This document shows, one piece after another, positions 1-5,541 of a DNA stretch of 5,541 nt (position 1 is the stretch's first letter; each line of letters starts with the position of its first letter). The translations under genes and the position numbers were made by a program. The notes beneath the pieces are model-generated. The model worked only from the letters and a program-made list of their open reading frames with translations. It did no database searches and was not told where the DNA came from. Source of the DNA: Haloarculaceae archaeon (lineage in GTDB: Archaea > Halobacteriota > Halobacteria > Halobacteriales > Haloarculaceae); NCBI GenBank assembly GCA_018609945.1, contig JAHENO010000126.1:1-5541 (forward strand), read 5' to 3'.

Positions 1-113
1 CGGTCGGGCCTGACCCCGACCTCGACGAGGTCGCGCTGGCCGTATTGGGTGTCGACTGTGCGCACCTCGCCGACGTCGGTGACATCGCCCCGAACGTGCA
101 CGGTAGCGCCCAT
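1..113 (-). CDS. Partial OB-fold nucleic-acid-binding protein (N-terminus only)
   Basis: The gene reads leftward off the window edge, so only 37 codons are visible. From the ATG at 113 the translation starts MGATVHVRGDVTDVGEVRTV and stays acidic and beta-strand-like. The pattern of a strand with a 'V-x-V-x-G-x-V' core followed by 'GEVRTVDTQYGQRDL' is what strand 1 and the first turn of an OB fold look like in RPA-like or SSB-like archaeal proteins; this is judged by eye, not by a profile search. The frame stays open upstream to at least position 200, with a possible GTG at 197-195. The upstream stretch (rich in Gly, Ser and Arg) does not look like haloarchaeal coding sequence, so ATG 113 is preferred. 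It is transcribed divergently from the operon at 399. The exact family and full length cannot be told from this fragment. Confidence 0.55.
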   Translation of the reverse strand, partial: MGATVHVRGDVTDVGEVRTVDTQYGQRDLVEVGVRPD

Positions 114-398
114 GCGGGCGGGGCGAAAAACGCTGTCGGTCCCGCGACTTTGACTCTCTGGACCTCCCGTTCCCAGGTACAGTGCAATCTTTACCACCGA
201 ACCCCGGCAACCGGGCAGCGCGTCACTGCTGGGCGATCCGATCAGGCGCCGATCGCCGTCGCCGTGGCCTTCCCGAGCGCGCTCGTGCTGGACCTGCGGC
301 GGCCAGCAGTCCGCGAAACGGACGAGAGACAGGCGCGAGTGAGACCCTGGCAACGAGCAACCGGGAAGTATTTTCTGCTGTGGTCCCTCATTCGAGAC
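114..398. other. Divergent intergenic region with short inverted repeats, no gene seen
   Basis: This 285-bp stretch separates the divergent genes at 113 and 399. Open frames cross it on both strands, but their translations are Arg/Ser/Ala/Pro-rich rather than acidic, so they are not credible haloarchaeal proteins. It contains several short inverted repeats: CCCGG-CAA-CCGGG at 203-215, GGCGATC/GATCGCC at 232-238 and 251-257 (with CGATC/GATCG nested inside and the palindrome GGCGCC in the middle), and GTCCG-CGAAA-CGGAC at 309-323. A 9-bp direct repeat, GCAACCGGG, occurs at 207-215 and 357-365. It presumably holds the promoters for both flanking genes. Whether the repeats are operators, a structured RNA, or chance in GC-rich DNA cannot be settled by eye. 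Confidence 0.6.
366..374 (+). promoter_or_regulatory. Candidate TATA box of the 399-1566 operon
   Basis: The A/T-rich block AAGTATTTT stands out in an otherwise GC-rich background. Its centre lies about 28 bp upstream of the ATG at 399. That is the spacing expected if transcription begins at or next to the start codon, giving the leaderless mRNA common in haloarchaea. It supports 399 as the start rather than any in-frame codon further upstream. Confidence 0.5.
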
Positions 399-950
399 AT
401 GCGCGTTCGTGACTGGCAGGACATCATGGAGGACGTCGTCGACAGCGGCGTCGACCCGGACGGCTGGCGTGCAGTGGGCGGCGACCGCGCGAGCGGGATC
501 GGGGAGGACCTCTACATCGGCCACCCCGGCGTGGGGGTCTTTCAGCTCAAGACCTACGCGAAGAACCCCTTCGAGGTCCAGGGCGTCGGTGCCCAGGTCG
601 CCCGGCGGATCGACGACGAACTCGACCCCCTGTTTCCCGGTCAGGGGGAGGCGCAGGGACAGTTCGGCGTCCAGCAACCGCCAGAGGACGAGGACGAAGC
701 AGAGCAGAAGGTGAAAGACCTCCAGACGGTCGTCGAGACCCACGCAGAGGCCCCGACCTCGCCGGGGGCGCTGTTCGAGGACATCATGGACGCACTGGAC
801 AGCCCCGCGTACGGGCCGATGGATTTCGAGCAACGCGACCGCCCCGACCCGATGGACGAGCTGACCGACACGTTCGAGGAGGCAGAGGAGTTGCTCGACG
901 CCGAGTTCGAGGACGTCATCGACGAGGACGTGCGCCGGGGATTCCACTGA
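399..950 (+). CDS. Conserved-looking acidic protein of unknown function, possible Mrr-like PD-(D/E)xK fold
   Basis: I do not recognise this 183-aa protein as a named family. The frame is open from position 45, but upstream of 399 it reads as non-acidic filler; the acidic, structured protein begins at ATG 399, with a TATA-like box 28 bp upstream. Residues 1-80 look like a compact alpha/beta domain: helix (DWQDIMEDVV), then G33-I-G-E-D37-L-Y-I40, a short turn, and a strand carrying Q49-L-K51 followed by TYAKNPFEV and a helix (VGAQVARRIDDEL). The D37...Q49-x-K51 arrangement resembles the D...QxK core of Mrr-type PD-(D/E)xK nucleases; this is inference from a pattern only. Residues 81-183 are extremely acidic and Gln/Pro-rich, then helical, probably a flexible salt-adapted tail. 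The stop overlaps the next gene's ATG by one base (TGATG), implying translational coupling. A non-enzymatic role is equally possible. Confidence 0.8.
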   Translation: MRVRDWQDIMEDVVDSGVDPDGWRAVGGDRASGIGEDLYIGHPGVGVFQLKTYAKNPFEVQGVGAQVARRIDDELDPLFPGQGEAQGQFGVQQPPEDEDEAEQKVKDLQTVVETHAEAPTSPGALFEDIMDALDSPAYGPMDFEQRDRPDPMDELTDTFEEAEELLDAEFEDVIDEDVRRGFH

Positions 951-1321
951 TGGACCCGGCGGAGTTCGTCGAGGCCTACTACGACGCACTCCGGGCCGGC
1001 GAGCCGATCGCGCCCTTCTTCGCCGCGGAGCCGACCACAGTGAAGTTCGGCATCTCCGAGACACTCCGTGGCGGTGAGGCTGTCGCCGACGGATTGCGCG
1101 AACAGACCGAACGAACCACCGAGTGGCGGGTCGAGAGCCACGACCTGGTCGTGGGCGAGCGCGAGGGGTGGGCATACTTTACCGACGAGGTGTTCATGGC
1201 ATGGACGGACACCGAGAACGGCCGCTACGAGTTCGAGACCCGCTGGTCCGGGGCGCTTGAGCGCCGGGACGGAGACTGGCAGTTCGTCGCCATGCACGTC
1301 AGCACGCCGGGGGAACTCTGA
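950..1321 (+). CDS. SnoaL-like / NTF2-like family protein
   Basis: This 123-aa acidic protein has the length and pattern of a single-domain SnoaL/NTF2-like (ketosteroid-isomerase-type) cone fold. An N-terminal helix pair (FVEAYYDALRAG, residues 6-17) is followed by a loop, then 'GISETLRGGEAVADGL' (the family's usual 'f.G.eai...' segment), and strands ending in W110-x-x-V-A-M-H116-V-S-T-P. The terminal 'W.fv..H.S.P' signature is typical of SnoaL_3-type proteins. Family members include isomerases, cyclases, and many stress-related or binding proteins with no known substrate, so no reaction is assigned. The ATG shares its first base with the upstream gene's stop, and its own stop TGA shares a base with the next ATG, placing it in the middle of a coupled three-gene operon. 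It probably acts in the cytoplasm, since no signal peptide or membrane segment is seen. Confidence 0.82.
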   Translation: MDPAEFVEAYYDALRAGEPIAPFFAAEPTTVKFGISETLRGGEAVADGLREQTERTTEWRVESHDLVVGEREGWAYFTDEVFMAWTDTENGRYEFETRWSGALERRDGDWQFVAMHVSTPGEL

Positions 1322-1566
1322 TGGTCGAGGGTATCAGCGACGAGGAGCGAAGCCGATTCGCGATGAAACTCAAGATCGGGTTCGTGCTACTGGTGGGACT
1401 GTCGGGCGGGCTCATCACCCTCTATGCAGACGTCGGCTGGCAGGGGTTCCTGGTCGCGACCGTCGCGGGTCTCGTCGTCGGCGGTCTGCTCGTGTGGCTG
1501 GTGTTCCCCGAACGGACGGACCTCCGGCGCGGCGATAGCTCGCGCTCGCGGCGCGGCCGACGCTAA
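1321..1566 (+). CDS. Small two-helix membrane protein, function unknown
   Basis: The product has 81 residues. After a short charged N-terminus (residues 1-16), there are two clear hydrophobic segments, about residues 17-36 (LKIGFVLLVGLSGGLITLYA) and 43-62 (ending in GGLLVWLVF). They are separated by a very short turn containing Asp and Trp, so this is a helical hairpin in the cytoplasmic membrane. The second helix is Gly-rich (VAGLVVGG), which could allow tight helix packing. The C-terminal 19 residues are strongly basic and Ser/Arg-rich, unusual for an acidic haloarchaeal proteome, and would fit contact with lipid headgroups or nucleic acid. By the positive-inside rule both ends should be cytoplasmic. 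The start overlaps the previous stop by one base (TGATG), so it is probably translated with the SnoaL-like gene. No family is recognised. Confidence 0.75.
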   Translation: MVEGISDEERSRFAMKLKIGFVLLVGLSGGLITLYADVGWQGFLVATVAGLVVGGLLVWLVFPERTDLRRGDSSRSRRGRR

Positions 1567-1606
1567 CGGGTCCAGTGATCGACCGACTACGGAGTCCTGG
1601 ATGGAA

Positions 1607-1612
1607 CTTAAG
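1607..1612 (+). promoter_or_regulatory. Candidate TATA box for the carbonic anhydrase gene
   Basis: CTTAAG sits inside a local A/T-rich patch in the 77-bp gap between 1566 and 1644. Its centre is about 35 bp before the ATG at 1644, which would place the transcription start near 1636 with a leader of a few bases. Against the in-frame ATG at 1623 or the GTG at 1575 it would be too close or downstream, so it helps choose 1644 as the start. It suggests the gene is transcribed separately from the upstream operon. Confidence 0.5.
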
Positions 1613-1643
1613 TCTCTTTCCGATGGACAATCGAATACACGCC

Positions 1644-2324
1644 ATGCGTCCGGAAGTTACCGAGTTGTTGCAACGCAATTCGGATCACGTTCGTCAGTTC
1701 CAGTCGCGGTTCGACGATATTCAGGACGTTCAGCTACCGGAGGCCGTCACCGTCTGCTGTTCTGACTCCCGCGTCCTCCAGGATCAGATGTGGGGGAACG
1801 ACGAGCCCGGACGCCTGTTCACCTGTAGCAATATCGGGAATCGCGTCGTTCAGCGATCCGACTCCGGCGATGTCGTCTCGGGGGACGTCCTCTATCCCGT
1901 CGTGCACACGCAGACGGAGGTCATCGTCGTCGTCGGTCACACGGGCTGTGGGGCGATTACAGCCACCTACGAGCGTCTCACGAACGGCGGTAGCGAACCC
2001 GCAGGGATCTCCCACTGTCTCGATCTTCTGACGTCCGACCTCGAACCCGGCGTCGAATTACTCCCTGCAGGCCTCTCCCGTTCGGCGGCGGTGAATCGAC
2101 TCGTCGAATACAACGTCGACCGACAGATAGAGCGTCTCGAAGCGAGCGACGACGTGCCCAGCGCGGTCACTCTCGTCGGCGTCGTGTACGACTTTCAGGA
2201 TGTCTATCCGGGACGACGAGGGGAAGTGCACGTTATCAACGTCGATGGGGAGACGGCCGTCGATGAACTGCGAGACGCACATCCGGAAATCGACTCGCGG
2301 ATCGAACGACTCTGGGAGTACTGA
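1644..2324 (+). CDS. Beta-class carbonic anhydrase
   Basis: The 226-aa protein should interconvert CO2 and bicarbonate in the cytoplasm with a Zn2+ cofactor. Numbering from ATG 1644, the family's zinc ligands are present: C39-S-D41-S-R43 (the Cys ligand plus the Asp-Arg dyad) and H99-T-G-C102-G (the His and second Cys ligands). The segment RLFTCSNIGNRV (residues 57-68) matches the beta-CA 'lF..RNaGN' strand, though Cys-Ser replaces the usual Val-Arg-like residues before the Asn. The length is normal for the family. In-frame alternatives at 1575 (GTG) and 1623 (ATG) were rejected because the promoter-like CTTAAG lies at 1607-1612 and the family N-terminus (helix with LLQRN) begins right after 1644. 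The gene is visibly less G/C-biased at third positions than its neighbours (GTT, TTG, AAT, ATT and a TTA codon), which may mean separate ancestry. It converges with elp3. Confidence 0.93.
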   Translation: MRPEVTELLQRNSDHVRQFQSRFDDIQDVQLPEAVTVCCSDSRVLQDQMWGNDEPGRLFTCSNIGNRVVQRSDSGDVVSGDVLYPVVHTQTEVIVVVGHTGCGAITATYERLTNGGSEPAGISHCLDLLTSDLEPGVELLPAGLSRSAAVNRLVEYNVDRQIERLEASDDVPSAVTLVGVVYDFQDVYPGRRGEVHVINVDGETAVDELRDAHPEIDSRIERLWEY

Positions 2325-2325
2325 A

Positions 2326-2355
2326 CCGGAAACTTCGTCTGGAGCAGTTTGCCGG
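2326..2355. terminator. Hairpin between convergent genes, possible bidirectional terminator
   Basis: In the 44-bp gap between the carbonic anhydrase stop and the elp3 stop, CCGGAAACT (2326-2334) pairs with AGTTTgCCGG (2346-2355), with one bulged G (2351) and an 11-nt loop. There is no U-run after it on either strand. Archaeal termination usually depends on T-tracts rather than hairpins, so the element may instead stabilise 3' ends or be chance. Confidence 0.35.
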
Positions 2356-2368
2356 ACGTCTCCCACGT

Positions 2369-4027
2369 TCAGAGGCGCTTCGACACGTACGGCCCGTCCT
2401 GGATGTAGCCGAGCTTCTCCCGGTAGTACTGCCGGGCGCCGATCCCGCTCAGAACGGCGAGTTTCCCGTAGCCGGCCTTGGCAGCGATGGCCTCTGCACG
2501 CTCGATGAGGCGCTGTCCGTGCCCACGGTGTTGGTGGCTCCCCTCGGCTTCCCCGACGTCACCGACGCCCACCTCGCTCCCGTACACGTGCAGTTCACGG
2601 ACGACTGCAGCCTCCCTGAGTTCCTTCCGGACGACCTGCCCGGGGAAGCGCAGCCGACAGAACCCCACGAGCAAGTCCTGTTCGCGGTCTTCCACCGAAA
2701 TGAAGTGTTCGGTGCCGCCCGCCACCTCGTAGGTGTCGACGTCCAGGGTGACGCCGTCCGGCTCCCCATCGCTGTGGCCGACCTCCCGACATCGGATGCA
2801 CTCGCAGGTGCCGCCACGCTCTGCCAGGCGCTCGCGGGCGAGTTGCCTGAGGTTCGACTTCCAGACGCCACCCTCGATGAAATCGGCGGGGATGTCCCGC
2901 TGGACGCGCTGGAGGCGCGTGTACCGTGGAATCATCGTCTTGACGCGGGCCACCAGGTCCGCGGCTTCCTCGTTACCGAGTGGGTCGAACTCATCGCGGT
3001 GCCACCAGTCGTAGACGGCCGTCCCCTCGACGACCAGCGTCGGATATATCTTCAGGTAGTCCGGCCGCCACTCGGGACGCTCGAAGAGACGCCGGAAGTC
3101 CTCGACGCACATCTCTTTGGACATGCCCGGCTGGCCGGGCATCATGTGAAAGCCGACTTTGAATCCCGCGTCGCGGAGCCGGCGGTTGGCGTCGATCGAC
3201 GCCTGGACGCCGTGGCCGCGGTGCATCTCGCGGTTTATCCGCTCGTAGGTCGTCTGGACCCCGACCTCGACTTTCGTCCCGCCCAGCCCCAGCATGCGAT
3301 CGACCTGTTCCGGGCCACACCAGTCGGGCTTTGTCTCGAAGGTGGTCGCGACGTTCCTCACGTCGGCTGTCTCGTTTTCGGTGATGACGTCCTCGAGGTA
3401 CCGGAACTCGTAGTCTGCGGGGTCCTGGGCGAAGCTTTCGCCCTGGGCGGGCTCCGGCTCGCTCGCGGTGTCGTAGTCGTTCATCGCCTCCAGGGCACGC
3501 TTGACGAACCACTCCTGGTAGTCGTGGCTCCGGGCGGTCATGGTGCCGCCCATCAGTATCAGCTCGACCTTGTCGACGGGGTGGCCGATCTTCCGGAGCT
3601 GTTCGAGACGGAGTGTGACCTGCCCGTAGGGGTCGTAGTCGTTCTGCTTGCCGCGTGCCGCGGCCGGCTCGTGGCCCGTATAACTCTGGGCGCTGGAGAA
3701 CTCCGAATCGGGGCCGCCGGGACAGTACAGGCACTTCCCGTGGGGACACCGATGGGGCGAGGTCATGATCGCCACGGGCGAGACGCCCGACGCGGTCCGG
3801 ACGGGCTTGCGTCGCAGGACGTCGGCCAGTTCGTCCCGGCGCTCGCTGGGGGCGAAATCGAGGAGGTCGGAGTTCTTCGGGACTTTCGGCGCGGAGTGTT
3901 TACCGCAGACGTCGGTCTTGGCCGATTCCAGGTTGTCCCGGCCGATCTCGCCAGCGAGGATGCGCTCGACGAGTTCCTCACAGACCCGTTCGAAGGCCTC
4001 CGTCTCGGCCGGGGTGTCGGTACTCAT
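2369..4027 (-). CDS. elp3: Elp3: tRNA wobble-uridine C5-modifying radical SAM / GNAT enzyme
   Basis: This 552-aa protein is full length for archaeal Elp3. The enzyme uses acetyl-CoA and S-adenosylmethionine radical chemistry to add a carboxymethyl-type group to C5 of U34 in tRNA. The N-terminal region (1-80) holds the usual basic 'K-x-x-KNSDLL' tRNA-binding segment. The radical SAM cluster motif is C94-x4-C99-x2-C102 (CPHGKCLYCPGG), followed by the Elp3-specific QSYTGHEPAAARG (114-126) and MGGTMTAR (159-166). A Cys cluster C408-E-C410-I-R-C413 fits the zinc site between domains. The GNAT domain ends the protein with the acetyl-CoA loop Q499-H-R-G-H-G504 and the conserved ARQYYREKLGY near the C-terminus, so both activities look intact. 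An acidic linker around residues 185-215 (EPEPAQGESF) looks longer than in eukaryotic Elp3. The ATG lies 12 bp after the upstream gene's stop, behind a weak GGGGAG. Subunits Elp1/2/4-6 are not expected in archaea. Confidence 0.97.
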   Translation of the reverse strand: MSTDTPAETEAFERVCEELVERILAGEIGRDNLESAKTDVCGKHSAPKVPKNSDLLDFAPSERRDELADVLRRKPVRTASGVSPVAIMTSPHRCPHGKCLYCPGGPDSEFSSAQSYTGHEPAAARGKQNDYDPYGQVTLRLEQLRKIGHPVDKVELILMGGTMTARSHDYQEWFVKRALEAMNDYDTASEPEPAQGESFAQDPADYEFRYLEDVITENETADVRNVATTFETKPDWCGPEQVDRMLGLGGTKVEVGVQTTYERINREMHRGHGVQASIDANRRLRDAGFKVGFHMMPGQPGMSKEMCVEDFRRLFERPEWRPDYLKIYPTLVVEGTAVYDWWHRDEFDPLGNEEAADLVARVKTMIPRYTRLQRVQRDIPADFIEGGVWKSNLRQLARERLAERGGTCECIRCREVGHSDGEPDGVTLDVDTYEVAGGTEHFISVEDREQDLLVGFCRLRFPGQVVRKELREAAVVRELHVYGSEVGVGDVGEAEGSHQHRGHGQRLIERAEAIAAKAGYGKLAVLSGIGARQYYREKLGYIQDGPYVSKRL

Positions 4028-4039
4028 GCTCTCCCCGGG

Positions 4040-5541
4040 TCACTCGGCCGGGCCGCTGGCCTCGGGCGCCGCCGAGAGGGCCTCCGCGAGCGCCTCGAGC
4101 AGCGCGTCCTCCACGGGGCCGCGCTCGCCCGAGAGGAACTCGACGCGGCCCTCGCGAGCGCCGCGGGCGTCGAGACCCGCGTCGGGCGCAGTCTCTGCGG
4201 CCCGCTCGACCAGCGCGCGCACGTCCACGTCGGCGTCCGTGCGGACGTACGCTTCGTCGGTCGCGAGGCCGAGAATGGCCATCGCACTGTCGCGGTGACG
4301 GCGCCAGAGTTCGTCCAGCAGCAACTCCTCGGGCGGGAATTCGTAGCGGTGCGTGTAGGCGTCGGTGTCCAGCACCACGACCGCCTCTCCGCCGACCTCT
4401 CGGTCTTCGAGGTTCGCCTCGGCAGTCTCGATCTCGGCATCCATCTTCGTGCGGAACTGATCGCTGACGTTCGCGGCCAGCCCGCGGGCCTCCTCGCGGT
4501 CCGCGAACACCAGGTCCGTGATGAGTTCGCGCTTGTCCTCGTAGGACTGGTAGTACGCCTCCAGCGCGACGGCCTCGCGAAGTTCCCGGACGGCGTCGGC
4601 GTCGTAGCCCGCCTCCGTCGCCAGGTCGTGGTAACTGTCCGGGGTGTCCTCCCAGAAACTCACCGCCGGGAGATGGAGGAGGTCTTCGCGGACATTGCCG
4701 TTGACGTGTGCGGCGACGTTCGCTGCCAGTGCCGTCGCGGAGGTGCCACCACCGTTTTCGAGCGCGGGACTGACCACGGTGTCGACCGTGTCGGCGACCT
4801 CGGCGTCGACGACGCGGTCCTCGACGACGACCCGCCGGGCGCCGTAGATGTCCAGGAGTTCGAGGCCGTCGAGTGACTCGGCAGTCGCGCCCGCGGCGAC
4901 GAACACGAAGAGGGGAATCTCCTCGCCGTGGCGCTCGCTGTTTTCCAGCATCGAGGTCACGTCACCCGTCGCGTCGTCCATATCGTAGACCGACCCTTGG
5001 AGGGGGCGGCGGTCGAAGAAGTGGTACTCGGCGTCCGCCCCGCGGTGGGACTGTCGGATGAGGGGCAGCGTCGCCCGCTCGATCGCGACGCCGGCGAGGT
5101 AGCCGTCGGCCGAGGCACTGTGTCTGACGACGATGGGGCGTCCCTCGAGGACCGCACGCCGGATAGCGGTCGCGGCGTCGCGCAGCGGACCCGTAACGGC
5201 TTCGACGGCGGGATCGTCTGCCAGTGGTTCGACCTCGTCGGGGCGCGCACGGGCGACCATCGCCTCCTCCATGCGTTCGGTCACCGCGGCACGCTCCTCG
5301 TCTTCGAGGACGACCAGCGCCTCGGTTTCGACCTGCAGGTCGCCGCGCCGGCGCTCGACCTCGCCCTCGATGCGGATCACGTCACCCTCCTCGACCTCCG
5401 GGTAGGCCCGGACGCCAGCCTCCTCGAAGGCGGCACAGTCGACCGTGCCGGTCTCGTCGCGGACCTCGAAGACCGTCGGCCCGCTCGTCTGGCGGGCACT
5501 GGCGATTTCACCCTCGATACGGACCCGCTCGCCGACGTGCC
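4040..5541 (-). CDS. OB-fold plus degenerate DHH/RecJ-like protein, 5' end missing
   Basis: The 499 visible residues run into the window from the right edge; the true start lies beyond it. An ATG at 5380 is internal, because the OB-fold reads continuously from 5539. The first ~80 residues form an OB fold of the tRNA_anti/RecJ-associated type (HVGERVRIEGEIASARQT... then GTVDCAAFEE and VIRIEGEVERRRGDLQVE). The rest follows the layout of archaeal RecJ-like DHH phosphoesterases: 'IVVRHSASADGYLAGVAIERA' strand-loop-helix, 'LFVFVAAGATAESLDGL', 'GARRVVVEDRVVD', a helical linker, and a C-terminal DHHA1-like part. The metal-binding residues are mostly gone: HxDxDG has become S-A-S-A-D-G, D-N-G is A-A-G, DHH is E-D-R, and the C-terminal GGGHxxAG-like segment reads ARGAREGR. 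Family knowledge says intact members are 5'-3' exonucleases; this one is probably inactive and binding-only. It precedes elp3 by 12 bp, so they are likely one transcript. Confidence 0.9.
   Translation of the reverse strand, partial: HVGERVRIEGEIASARQTSGPTVFEVRDETGTVDCAAFEEAGVRAYPEVEEGDVIRIEGEVERRRGDLQVETEALVVLEDEERAAVTERMEEAMVARARPDEVEPLADDPAVEAVTGPLRDAATAIRRAVLEGRPIVVRHSASADGYLAGVAIERATLPLIRQSHRGADAEYHFFDRRPLQGSVYDMDDATGDVTSMLENSERHGEEIPLFVFVAAGATAESLDGLELLDIYGARRVVVEDRVVDAEVADTVDTVVSPALENGGGTSATALAANVAAHVNGNVREDLLHLPAVSFWEDTPDSYHDLATEAGYDADAVRELREAVALEAYYQSYEDKRELITDLVFADREEARGLAANVSDQFRTKMDAEIETAEANLEDREVGGEAVVVLDTDAYTHRYEFPPEELLLDELWRRHRDSAMAILGLATDEAYVRTDADVDVRALVERAAETAPDAGLDARGAREGRVEFLSGERGPVEDALLEALAEALSAAPEASGPAE

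Noticed and set aside
45..398. In-frame N-terminal extension of the 399-950 gene
   Set aside because: The translation before 399 is not acidic, has no recognisable structure, and overlaps the divergent OB-fold gene. A TATA-like box sits 28 bp upstream of 399.
242..427. Small minus-strand frame in the intergenic region
   Set aside because: Its translation is Arg/Ser-rich and basic, unlike haloarchaeal proteins, and it overlaps the promoter and start of the 399 operon.
1575..1643. Longer N-terminus for the carbonic anhydrase (GTG 1575 or ATG 1623)
   Set aside because: The promoter-like CTTAAG at 1607-1612 falls inside or too close to these starts, and the extra residues do not match the beta-CA N-terminal helix, which begins just after 1644.
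2519..4876. A very long open frame (785 codons) on the plus strand
   Set aside because: It lies wholly antisense to elp3 and the DHH gene, which have clear family motifs. Long antisense frames are common in GC-rich genes because strong G/C third-position bias makes stop codons rare in that register; the translation shows no motif of its own.
5380..5541. ATG at 5380 as the real start of the DHH gene
   Set aside because: The upstream in-frame sequence to the window edge continues a good OB-fold with acidic composition and no stop, and 5380 would cut this domain in half.
1..5541. tRNA, rRNA, CRISPR array, insertion sequence or prophage remnants
   Set aside because: I looked for cloverleaf arms, regularly spaced repeats, transposase motifs and long terminal inverted repeats and saw none; nearly all of the window is explained by ordinary genes.

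Overview
The window looks like chromosomal DNA from a halophilic archaeon (class Halobacteria). It is GC-rich with strong G/C preference at codon third positions. The real proteins are very acidic (Asp/Glu-rich, few Lys), genes are packed with 1-12 bp junctions, and A/T-rich TATA-type boxes lie about 28-35 bp upstream of start codons, as expected for leaderless or short-leader haloarchaeal transcripts. I cannot name a genus from the sequence alone.

Layout, left to right. (1) Positions 113 to the left edge, minus strand: the first 37 residues of a protein that looks like an OB-fold nucleic-acid-binding domain. (2) 114-398: a non-coding divergent intergenic region with several short inverted repeats and a TATA box for the next operon. 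(3) 399-1566, plus strand: a three-gene operon with each start overlapping the previous stop by one base. It encodes a 183-aa protein I do not recognise (with an Mrr-nuclease-like D...QxK pattern), a 123-aa SnoaL/NTF2-like protein, and an 81-aa two-helix membrane protein. (4) 1644-2324, plus strand: a beta-class carbonic anhydrase with its own promoter and visibly lower G+C. (5) 2325-2368: a short convergent gap with a hairpin. (6) 5541-2369, minus strand: a two-gene operon read right to left. It starts with an OB-fold plus DHH/RecJ-like protein, 5' end beyond the window, in which the usual catalytic motifs are eroded. Twelve bases later comes a full-length archaeal Elp3 (radical SAM plus GNAT tRNA wobble-uridine modification enzyme).

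The main point of interest is the right half. A nucleic-acid-binding OB-fold protein carrying a catalytically degenerate DHH domain is co-transcribed with Elp3, which suggests a scaffold or RNA-binding partner for the tRNA modification enzyme rather than an independent RecJ exonuclease. The second point is the unrecognised 183-aa protein and its tightly coupled partners. No IS elements, CRISPR arrays, tRNA or rRNA genes were seen.
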